From Eriocheir sinensis (Eukaryota > Arthropoda > Malacostraca > Decapoda > Varunidae), in the NCBI RefSeq assembly GCF_024679095.1, contig NW_026111836.1, positions 42,471 through 106,470 on the forward strand: a stretch of DNA of 64,000 nucleotides. Reading direction: 5' to 3'. The notes under the pieces are model-generated. The model had not been told where the DNA came from, searched no databases, and was given only the letters and a program-made list of their open reading frames with translations. Numbering within the stretch: position 1 is the first letter of the stretch; every line of letters begins with the position of its first letter. A program made the translations under genes and the position numbers. Positions 53,811-62,814 of the stretch are shown piece by piece.

Positions 53811-55310
53811 ACTGAAGAACATGGTGCTGTCACCACTGTTATCTCTGGAGAGCTTCACATGGCACCCTCCATCACTGCCCGCCATCACTGAAGAACATGA
53901 TGCTGTCACCACTGTTATCTCTGGAGAGCTTCACATGGCACCCTCCATCACTGCCCGCCATCACTGAAGAACATGGTGCTGTCACCACTGTTATCTGTGG
54001 AGAGCTTCACATGGCACCCTCCATCACTGCCCGCCATCACTGAAGAACATGGTGCTGTCACCACTGTTATCTCTGGAGAGCTTCACATGGCACCCTCCAT
54101 CACTGCCCGCCATCACTGAAGAACATGATGCTGTCACCACTGTTATCTCTGGAGAGCTTCACATGGCACCCTCCATCACTGCCTGCCATCACTGAAGAAC
54201 ATGGTGCTGTCACCACTGTTATCTGTGGAGAGCTTCACATGGCACCCTCCATCACTGCCTGCCATCACTGAAGAACATGGTGCTGTCACCACTGTTATCT
54301 GTGGAGAGCTTCACATGGCACCCTCCATCACTGCCCGCCATCACTGAAGAACATGGTGCTGTCACCACTGTTATCTGTGGAGAGCTTCACATGGCACCCT
54401 CCATCACTGCCCGCCATCACTGAAGAACATGGTGCTGTCACCACTGTTATCTCTGGAGAGCTTCACATGGCACCCTCCATCACTGCCCGCCATCACTGAA
54501 GAACATGATGCTGTCACCACTGTTATCTCTGGAGAGCTTCACATGGCACCCTCCATCACTGCCTGCCATCACTGAAGAACATGGTGCTGTCACCACTGTT
54601 ATCTGTGGAGAGCTTCACATGGCACCCTCCATCACTGCCTGCCATCACTGAAGAACATGGTGCTGTCACCACTGTTATCTGTGGAGAGCTTCACATGGCA
54701 CCCTCCATCACTGCCTGCCATCACTGAAGAACATGGTGCTGTCACCACTGTTATCTGTGGAGAGCTTCACATGGCACCCTCCATCACTGCCCGCCATCAC
54801 TGAAGAACATGATGCTGTCACCACTGTTATCTGTGGAGAGCTTCACATGGCACCCTCCATCACTGCCCGCCATCACTGAAGAACATGATGCTGTCACCAC
54901 TGTTATCTGTGGAGAGCTTCACATGGCACCCTCCATCACTGCCTGCCATCACTGAAGAACATGATGCTGTCACCACTGTTATCTGTGGAGAGCTTCACAT
55001 GGCACCCTCCATCACTGCCCGCCATCACTGAAGAACATGATGCTGTCACCACTGTTATCTGTGGAGAGCTTCACATGGCACCCTCCATCACTGCCCGCCA
55101 TCACTGAAGAACATGATGCTGTCACCACTGTTATCTCTGGAGAGCTTCACATGGCACCCTCCATCACTGCCCAACATCACTGAAGAACATGGTGCTGTCA
55201 CCACTGTTATCTCTGGAGAGCTTCACATGGCACCCTCCATCACTGCCCAACATCACTGAAGAACATGGTGCTGTCACCACTGTTATCTGTGGAGAGCTTC
55301 ACATGGGCGA
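53811..55310. repeat. 76-bp satellite, 20 units, higher-order pattern
   Basis: ACTGAAGAACATG begins every 76 bases from 53,811 to 55,255. Three variable sites (GGTG/GATG, CTCTGG/CTGTGG, CCCGCC/CCTGCC) mark unit types. Units 4-8 and 9-13 show the same order of types except at one site, indicating a five-unit (380-bp) higher-order duplication. Confidence 0.97.
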
Positions 55311-55464
55311 GGGTGTTTTTGACACACTCCTTAGAAGGTGAGCATCCACTTGATGAAGGGTGATCCCAATACTAGTAATCTTTCTTTTAGCAGTATGGAA
55401 TTACCATTATTATTAGCATTATCTTCCCTATCAATTTTCATTTTCCTTAGATTGGTTTAGATCA

Positions 55465-55467
<3 letters not shown>
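55311..55467. other. Spacer
   Basis: Short spacer between the 76-bp satellite and a TA run. No gene. Confidence 0.5.

Positions 55468-55557
<90 letters not shown>
55468..55557. repeat. (TA)n microsatellite
   Basis: About 45 TA dinucleotides. Confidence 0.98.
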
Positions 55558-55560
<3 letters not shown>

Positions 55561-55733
55561 TAGTAATAAATGAGACATAATCAGTTAAAAAAATAAGTGG
55601 GGAGGGGGCCTGCCTTGGATTAAAGATGATTTATTTAATACTATCTACATTAATATGCAACACTTGCCAATTTCTTTCTGGTGCCTTCATTGCTAGAATA
55701 GGATTATTTTTCAGTCTCGGGAAAACAAGTTAA

Positions 55734-55948
55734 CCCGGTAGCAGCGATGGGCCAAATTTGTGGCTTTACCGTGTACCAGTGACGGGCCAAATTTTTGCCA
55801 TGATATAAACCCCCCAAAATAGATGATTCATAAACTGATCACAAATGCGTTGATATATATTATGAAATGGTTTACGTGAGTGATGATATTTTCTCATTTT
55901 TCTCGCTTAGAGGGTCCTTTAAGAAACATGATCCCCGCAGCTACCAGG
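55734..55948. mobile_element. piggyBac-type MITE, 215 bp, second copy
   Basis: TTAA at 55,730-55,733 and 55,949-55,952. Starts CCCGGTAGCAGCGATGGGCC and ends GCAGCTACCAGG. Same length as 48,368-48,582, with scattered substitutions. Confidence 0.88.
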
Positions 55949-56039
55949 TTAACATTGTGTATGAAAGGAAGATGGATTTCCCGAGTCATGTCATTTATTG
56001 TCCTTCATATATAACTGGTAATGCAATGTCTCCTTTCTT

Positions 56040-56480
56040 CACAGCTGTGCGTAAAAAACTGCCACCTACAGAGATCCCCACAGCTGCTGCAACTTTGCAG
56101 CAGTTCACTTCATGTGATCCAGCACCTTCTGCTGCCACTTCATCTTTACAACCCAGTTCCTCTTCCTCTACAACCATGGACTGTGCTTCTTCTTTGGTAC
56201 CTTCTGCACCATACCAAAACCCATTTGTTGGCGTTGTAGCCTCCCCTTTTTCATGGTGCCCCAAGGCAAAGGAGGAGGTTCGTTGATGAATATCGGGGCT
56301 GTTGTCAAAAGCAGGAAGTTTATCATGACCTCAAACAGACCAGAAATAATCATTAGGAGCAGATAAAACACATTTCAGAGGGAGATGTTGCAGCAGCAGC
56401 AGCAGCAGCTAGGTGCCTTCACAGAGGCTTGCTGTCATATACGTGAGGTTTTAGACGTGTGCAAAGCAAATATTCTCGGG
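56040..56480 (+). pseudogene. Possible coding remnant (Myb/SANT-type accessory?)
   Basis: An acceptor-like TTTCTTCACAG precedes AVRKKLPPTEIPTAAATLQQ, a Ser/Thr-rich stretch and, after a frame change near 56,260, RRRFVDEYRGCCQKQEVYHD. Another frame at about 56,378 reads REMLQQQQQQLGAFTEACCH IREVL. A low-complexity linker followed by a basic/helical C-terminus is common in Myb/SANT-like proteins of Harbinger transposons, but no DNA-binding domain is visible. The call is weak. Confidence 0.25.
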
Positions 56481-56744
56481 TCTGGAGAATGTGATGCCGC
56501 ATGATATCGTGGTGACATTTCTATGTAGGCACAGAAGCTCCGTGTCTCAGGGTAATAGGTTCTCACCCACCACAGACTCAAGGGCTAACGGTACTGAGAT
56601 GAGTACCGGGGCCACCTACAGCTATTGCGTATGCCCCAAACTTTACAGTAGCATGAAAGGCGAGAGCAAAAGCAGAGAAAAACAGACAGATAACAGGTGC
56701 TTCAGGGAGAGTTGTGAATGATAAAGTATTGTAAGGGATGAGAA

Positions 56745-57085
56745 TTTTTATTTATTTATTTTATTTTTTTTTTTTTTTTTTTTTAGGTGCTGCCTGTAGT
56801 TCTGGAGGGCTCTTTTGAGAAGCATCTTGGACAGTCTCATCGCAATAGTGGCACAGGCGAATTCTATTTATAGTGGCTGCCATGATGTATGACTGCTTGG
56901 CCCATGCTGCCCCCCAGTGCTCCACTTGAACGAACTCGCTGAAGTTAGGGTTGACTGGATCTGGGCAGCATGTGGGTAATCTTCTGCCACTCGGCGATGG
57001 CTTGAAAAATCAGCGTGTTTTTGTGGGACTCGAACCACGGGCTTACCATGCCCACACGCTGACCACTCGGCATCATTGCTCACCT
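56745..57085 (-). mobile_element. tRNA-derived SINE, minus strand
   Basis: Read on the minus strand: GCCGAGTGGTCAGCGTGTGG (A box), GTTCGAGTCCC (B box), a body with GGGCAGCATG and a tail ending in poly-A (the T-run at 56,762-56,783). Same family as 23,107-23,405. Confidence 0.8.
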
Positions 57086-57149
57086 CTCATTAGCTTTTGA
57101 GCCTGTGATGAGAGAGAACTCATTACCCTGGGTACACACGGCAAGTGCA

Positions 57150-57570
57150 GCACCTTAGTTACCAGTTTACCTTCCCCGGGTACCTATTTATTGACCCACC
57201 TGAAAGAGATGATGAACAGCTGTGCCCAAACTGTTCAGTCGGGAATCCAGACCCAAGCCTGGATAGTCATGGCTTAAATTCACTCTCAACACTTCACCAG
57301 GGAGGCATGCAGTGGTCAAGAACAAAATTGATAAAGAGACAATTTACGGTATTACTTAAGATGTGCATCAGAAAGAATAATATATTTGTTTTTATACAAC
57401 TAGAAGAGAACCCATTAATTAACCCAACACAGGTCCCATGCAACATCAGTGTTACCCACTGTTTACCTGTCCCAAGTCTCCCCAGGTACCCGTTTACCGA
57501 CCATCCTGAAAGAAAGGATGAACAGCTGGGTGGGTTGCATGCTGACTGCCTGGGCCGGGATTTGGACCAA
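57150..57570. mobile_element. Two short SINE-like repeats
   Basis: CCGGGTACCTATTTATTGAC...GATGAACAGCTG at about 57,176-57,225 and AGGTACCCGTTTACCGACC...GATGAACAGCTGGGTGG at about 57,484-57,535 are diverged copies of one sequence. Both precede a CCGGGAT/GGGAATCC-like word, suggesting tRNA-derived heads on the opposite strand. The orientation is not settled. Confidence 0.45.
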
Positions 57571-57599
57571 GGCCTGCAGATTTGTAGTCAGGGATGCTA

Positions 57600-58039
57600 A
57601 CCTCTGCTTTTCCATCAAACTGGTGTTCAGGTTATTATTAACATAATTTGTATTAGCATTTAGTGGTATTTATAATATTTCCATTGATATAAGTTAATGT
57701 TTACATAATCAGTGTTGGTTTCAAGAAATGGGCACATGAAAAGGCTGTGTAAATTTTAATGAAAAAATATATAAGTAATATCTTAGTTATTTTGATTTCC
57801 TGAATTCTATACAACATAAGATTTTAATTATATTCTACAATAAAAGCTGTGTTCATTTCTGGGGCTGTGATGCATGAACGCCTCTCTGGAGTACAAAGGG
57901 ATCCCCACGGGTCTTCAATATACAGGTCTGCCTCCTGGCGGCCACCTCTCTCCTCTCTCCCAGTGAGTCGCTCTGTGAAGGTGTCTATAGGCTGCCATTG
58001 TTGCACTCTGCAATAAAGATGGTGTTCAAACCTTGTGTC
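57600..58039. other. No gene seen
   Basis: AT-rich to 57,820. Then TTCTACAATAAAAGCTGTGT and CTCTGCAATAAAGATGGTGT recur 180 bp apart, possibly LTR-type ends, but no element could be defined. Confidence 0.35.
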
Positions 58040-58190
58040 ATCCACTCACCGCCATTACTAGTCCACTGCAGGACAAAGGCCTGTCCAGCATTCTCAGCCT
58101 CTACACGTCTGATGTTGATGTCTATAGTATTCCATCCTGTATGATCTTTACCTGGTCTTCTGTCTGGCCAAATTCATAATGTGCTGTGGA
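58040..58190. mobile_element. RTE-like LINE 3' fragment
   Basis: GTCCACTGCAGGACAAAGGC and the following AGCCTCTACACGTCTGATGT block resemble the conserved 3' part of a widespread arthropod LINE, which I recognise from memory. No ORF. Confidence 0.45.
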
Positions 58191-58209
58191 TATAAATAAT
58201 ATTACTAAG

Positions 58210-58241
<32 letters not shown>

Positions 58242-58874
58242 AATATTGAAATCATTTACATATGTATGACTACCTGACATTAGGGGGGAACTGCCTCCAT
58301 CATCCTACCCTCCAAGATTGCTATTTTATTTTTTTGTGTGTGCTAAAGTTGGTTAAGATTAATGTAATTAATGTGTTCTGCAAACCAGTTTTCTAAACTG
58401 TTTTCACAAGTCTTTTCCTAACTTTCAGTTGTCTTGGAATGGATATAAAGTTTCCAAGTAAAATTTCATCTAGAAGTATGGGAGGACGGCTGCCTGCGGC
58501 TCTGCAGACACTGAGCCCATCACATTCTCACTCTTGTTAAACACATCAAACCCTATCAGATAAACAGTAAAACCTAAAATAAAGCAATGCATGTTGATGT
58601 AGCAACTCTTACTAGTGAGGGAAGTTATCGGGAAAAAAATAAAATAAAAGGCACACTATTGTTCTTAACAGATACCATAAACTGCCAAGTGTTAGGTGTC
58701 CACATTATATAAGAGAGAGAGAGAAAGCAAAAATGTTCCTTAAAGCCAAAATTCATTATGTCGCTGTCTCCTAAAAGCATGGGTTTGCTGTAGCAGATAG
58801 GAATTTGATCATAAATTCAGCCATCGTAAAGCACGGGGACACACACACACTCACACACACACACACACATATAT

Positions 58875-58917
<43 letters not shown>

Positions 58918-59087
58918 CACACACACACAAACACATACAGTTACCTATCTCAATATGCACTGCCATTTTTTTCTATTCCTATTTTGAGGGAAAAAATATA
59001 TATCTTTGACACCAGGAAATCCAGCACATATTATAAGGCTTTAAGGAAACTCTATGAGGAACATAACAAGGAGAATCATGACATGGA
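58191..59087. other. AT-rich spacer with CA/TA microsatellites
   Basis: AC repeats at about 58,217-58,241 and 58,841-58,931, the latter mixed with ATATATAC. No coding signal. Confidence 0.6.
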
Positions 59088-59367
59088 GGGGCAGTGGCTG
59101 AGCGGTTAGCATACCAGCGCCGCATTCAGGAGGTCCCAGGTTCGCGCCCCACCCACCACCACAAGATGGGATATTTCAGTTAGCGCCGAGTGGCCACGGA
59201 CTACCCCCATGCTGCCCTCAAGACCTCCTGCCAATCCAGACTCTGGAGTCTCGCTCTGAATGGGATCACAGGTGAGCTCCGGGGCACAGCAAGCAAGACA
59301 GCGCCACTATAAACAATTGCCTGCACCGTGATGGGCTGGGACCGACCATCAGGACCCATCACGAAAG
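59088..59367 (+). mobile_element. tRNA-derived SINE, interrupted
   Basis: The head GGGGCAGTGGCTGAGCGGTT and B box GGTTCGCGCCCC are clear. The body has the shared ACTATAAACAATTGCCTGCA motif. A hAT-like element inserted in the tail (59,376-60,522). The SINE resumes at 60,531 with TACCATAGACTAGAAAATAA. Confidence 0.85.
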
Positions 59368-59375
59368 CCTACCGG

Positions 59376-60522
59376 CATAGCTGGGCGTTATCGTGATAAG
59401 TTATCGCGATACTTTATCGCTGATAACAAAATCGGATTATCGACCATCCGCTATTTATTTAAATATATATCGATATCTTCGTTACTTTTGTAACCAAACT
59501 AGCGATAATCGCTACTTTTTTTTTTACGCCTCTCAGAAAAAAACGTCTCCCTACTGCGCATGCGTGGCCCGGTGTTGTATGAAAAACTTGGGTCTGAAAT
59601 CTTTTCGGTGATGAGATTTCATACTTAGATCATGAAAATTAAAACACTAGGTTATTTTTTTATGCTACTCAAAAATCAATATATCAGAGAAAAATCATTT
59701 AACTTTGCCCCCAAAATGATTATTCACTGCCTCAAATTTGATATTCCATATTCGTTTGTGACCATGCCATGATACTGAAGGCACCCGGTGTTGTGTTATT
59801 TGGTGTCCCATCGTCAAAAGCTGGCGCTTTTGTTTACAAACACTGGTCTCTCGTGAACTGCGCATGCTCAGACCATTAATTGTAGACCTGTACAGTCTCA
59901 CAATGCTTTTTTAACACATTAAGAGTTGCTGGAAAGCTGAATCAAACATACAGTACCACCATCCTCACTGTTTCTAGAATGACGTACACTCTGTACATAT
60001 AAATACAACTCATACAGAGTGTCGTTCTAGAAACAGCGAGGATGGTGGTAGTGGTACTGTATGTCTGATTCAGCCTTCCAGCAACTCTTAATTGCAGTTT
60101 ACAAGCTTTGTGAGACTGTACAGGTCTACGCTTGCTGGTCTGAGCATGCACCGCTCTGAGACCAGTGTTTGTAAACAATTTTTGACGGTGGAAACGCCAA
60201 ATAACACAACACCGGTTCAGGCATTTCTAGTATTACCGTCCATATGTACGTGTCAACGTGTGGTTTTAAGGTTTTGTAAGTTTCCTAAAATACAGATAAT
60301 GAAAATTTGAATTCATCAATGTTGTTCTATCTGAAATATCAATATAGTATCGTTTTTGCCTATCGGACTTATCGCTAGCTAGTACGGGAATTGTGGATTT
60401 ATATCGGGTATCGGTTATCACCTATATTTGTGTCTCTAGGTAACGAATATCGGTTATCGCCGTTGACGTTTTTCATTATCAGTTATCGGGAATAAGGTTT
60501 TCTGTTATCGTGCCCAGCTATG
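59376..60522. mobile_element. hAT-like element with 8-bp target duplication
   Basis: Termini CATAGCTGGGCGTTATCG (left) and CATAGCTGGGCACGATAAC (right, opposite strand). CCTACCGG flanks both sides (59,368-59,375 and 60,523-60,530), the 8-bp duplication expected of hAT elements. Subterminal regions are rich in GTTATCG/CGATAAC motifs. The centre is a 430-bp palindrome. No transposase is seen. Confidence 0.92.
59785..60215. repeat. Large palindrome, arms of about 205 bp
   Basis: The left arm begins CCGGTGTTGTGTTATTTGG. The right arm ends with its reverse complement CCAAATAACACAACACCGG. The arms include CTGTACAGTCTCACAA.GC and the AACAGTGAGGATGGTGG / CCACCATCCTC segments, with a spacer near 59,993-60,007. 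They match with scattered mismatches. Confidence 0.9.
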
Positions 60523-60590
60523 CCTACCGGTACCATAGACTAGAAAATAATAATAAAGAAATAAATCGGTCAACACACACACACACTCAC

Positions 60591-60722
60591 CTCAGCAAGT
60601 TCCCCTTGCAGCTGGGTTGGGGGAGGCGTGGGTGTGTTCCCAGCACCAGCGGCCGCCCGGTAGGCTGAGGGGAGCTGCATCATCATGAGGGATGGCTGCT
60701 GCCTGAGACCTTCAAGGGACAG
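60591..60722 (-). CDS. Putative host exon, unknown gene
   Basis: On the minus strand a polypyrimidine-like GGTTTTGTTCCCAG acceptor precedes 132 bases (44 codons) and a consensus donor GAG|GTGAGT follows. Only one frame is open: LSLEGLRQQPSLMMMQLPSA, YRAAAGAGNTPTPPPTQL, QGELAE. The exon is GC-rich in AT-rich surroundings, and its length is a multiple of three. The low-complexity Pro/Thr/Ala content suggests a disordered linker. I do not recognise the gene. No other exons are seen nearby; a piggyBac relic lies directly upstream (higher coordinates). Confidence 0.5.
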
Positions 60723-60794
60723 CTGGGAACAAAACCTGCCAAGAGAAGATCAGTTAGCAGACAGCCACCATTCATCTGCCTGTTAGTAATGTGG

Positions 60795-60836
<42 letters not shown>
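60795..60836. repeat. (AC)n microsatellite
   Basis: About 20 AC dinucleotides between the putative exon and the piggyBac relic. Confidence 0.95.
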
Positions 60837-60843
<7 letters not shown>

Positions 60844-61224
60844 AAAAAGGGAGAAGGGAAGAAAGGTTTAACCTATTAAATCTCAAGGGTCTTTTCTTTT
60901 AGTATTTTTTGGTAGTTTTCATTAAATTACATTCATCTGGTTAAAGAAAGATGCAACATAATGGTCTTAGCTTTTATTTTCCTTTAATAAGCTTGAAATC
61001 AGCTGTCCTCAAAAGAGGACACTGGGACAATATCATATCAACTGGGAAAATAAGGAAAGAAAACTATTACTATGTAATATTCTTTTTCATATATATGGAG
61101 CATGAAAAATACTCTATTATTCTTTTTGACAACACGCAGTTTACTATTATAATGAAAACTAAAAGTAAAAATGTACCTGTTATAGTAACAGTTCTGCCAT
61201 GTGTATATCAATAGTAAAATCCAA

Positions 61225-61808
61225 TACAAAACAAAAATACTTGTGCAGTGCTGCAACGCCTTCCTTTGGCACCGTCTTTCCTTCTCCCGCTTTGCAATGA
61301 CATGGGCCTTTCCATCATAGCGAGCATCAACCATTGTTGTGGACGGGCTAGGGGCACAGCTTTTCCTTCCCAGTCTTCCATTTGCATCACCCAGCTTCAG
61401 GTGTGGAACACAAATCTCTCTTCTGAAGGTTATCAAATCAAGCTGATCCTTTCCTTCATGCAGGAATTTATGAATTTTCACCTACAGAAATGCTTTCTTC
61501 AAATATACCAAATTGCTGAAATGATCACAGAATTTCCTTTTTTTTCTGGTGGGTTTATCTTTCTATACAGCACATTCCTCAGTGACATCTTTGTCCACAT
61601 GAACCTCTAGTGTACCTGGTACATCTTGAACAGATATTTCACCAATTACATCACCACTGACATCCTCTTCGTCAGTCAGTTCATCTGCATCTGGTGGTCC
61701 AATAATCACATCGCCCTTTTCAAACTCTCCCTCGGCGCCCTTTTCACACAACAAGGCATGTGCTTCATCTATTGTCAGTGCAGAATAGGTAGCTTTCACC
61801 ATCTGCAA
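61225..61808 (-). pseudogene. piggyBac transposase, N- and C-terminal parts only
   Basis: From 61,808 to 61,563 the minus strand reads VKATYSALTIDEAHALLCEK and an acidic segment (PPDADELTDEEDV, DVPGTLEVHV), the usual N-terminal part. After a stop (or a GT donor) and an acceptor TTTCTGTAG near 61,482, 61,481-61,225 reads DLITFRREICVPHLKLG, then DARYDGKAHVIAKREKERRC Q, the region just before the C-terminal Cys-rich domain. The catalytic DDD core is absent, so it cannot transpose. The start codon at 61,808 is the first Met of the frame. Confidence 0.8.
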
Positions 61809-61875
61809 TACAGCAGCTCAATGCAGCACTCAAGTGAGCAATACCTAAGTCAACAAGTATACGATATAAAAGAGT

Positions 61876-61911
<36 letters not shown>

Positions 61912-61912
61912 A

Positions 61913-62215
61913 GCCCGGTAGCTCAGGGGTAGAGCGTCTGGCTCACAACCAGAAGGATCAGGGTTCAATTCCCCGGCCGGGTGAAGGTAAGTTGGATTTG
62001 TCTTCTTTCACGTGTAGCCCCTGTTCACCTAGCAGTGAGCAGGTGCTGTGACGTCAGGCAAGGAGTTGTGACCTCGTTGTCAGCGGTGTGTTGTGGGTGA
62101 GTGGTCTCAGTCTACCCAAAGATCGGTACTGAGCTCTGTGCTCTTCCGTGGGGAACGGCTGGCTGTCTCGAGAGAGACCGCAGCAGATCAAGATGTGAAT
62201 TTCACACATACTCAC
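61913..62215 (+). mobile_element. SINE with tRNA-Val(CAC)-like head
   Basis: 61,913-61,983 folds as a tRNA. The acceptor GCCCGGT pairs with GCCGGGT, allowing end wobbles. The A box is TAGCTCAGGGG, the anticodon stem TCTGG/CCAGA has loop CTCACAA (anticodon CAC), and the B box is GGTTCAATTCC. The following 230 bp (AAGGTAAGTTGGATTTGTC to GATCAAGATGTGAATTTC) are unrelated to any tRNA, which favours a SINE over a functional tRNA gene. It is nested within the piggyBac relic. Confidence 0.75.
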
Positions 62216-62814
62216 TCACACATATTTTTTTATATTTAATATCATGTGCCTTATTACCAACATCTGCGGCTGATTAGACAAGCATCCTGCGGTGGTCTGC
62301 GTAGGAACTGGGATTCAGTCCGCTCTACAGCATGCACCATCCTGAACGTGTTGTGACACGCGCTGCCACGATATCGTCCCAGTGTCCTCTTTTGAGGACA
62401 GACATTGTGTAATATCAATAATTATTTTTCTACTTAAGATAATTTATTGGGGTATTATGAGAATAATATTGCATCTTCTTGAGAATAAAACACAGCAAAA
62501 TAATAGTTCATCTCATGAATGAGAAAGTCAGCACAGCCTAGTCAATGCAGTGCATTTTGAGGCAGAAATGTTCACCAGTTTCAGAGTCAAACTACAGTCA
62601 GATAAAGATGTCATTAAACCTTAAGCTTTTCTTTATGTACGTCAGGAAGGAATCATTATTCTGTGCTGTAACTTATATATGTTTCATAACATGGGAAAAT
62701 TAGGTGTTATCAGGTGTCCTCAAATGAGGACATTGGGATAAAATGGGTTAAGGATTGCATACACAAACATAGATGGTCTTGTATAAAAATAAAAAACTAA
62801 TGATTATTGAAGGG

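Larger units (their letters stand above)
60872..62747 (-). mobile_element. piggyBac element, central domain deleted
   Basis: TTAA at 60,868-60,871 and 62,748-62,751. The ends are CCTATTAAATC (left) and CCCATTTTATCCCAATG (right, opposite strand), only partly alike. A subterminal inverted motif GTCCTCAAAAGAGGAC followed by ACTGGGAC appears at about 61,005-61,030 and, inverted, at about 62,378-62,402; a variant lies at 62,713. Fragments of the transposase N- and C-termini lie between. A tRNA-type SINE is nested at 61,913-62,215. Confidence 0.75.
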
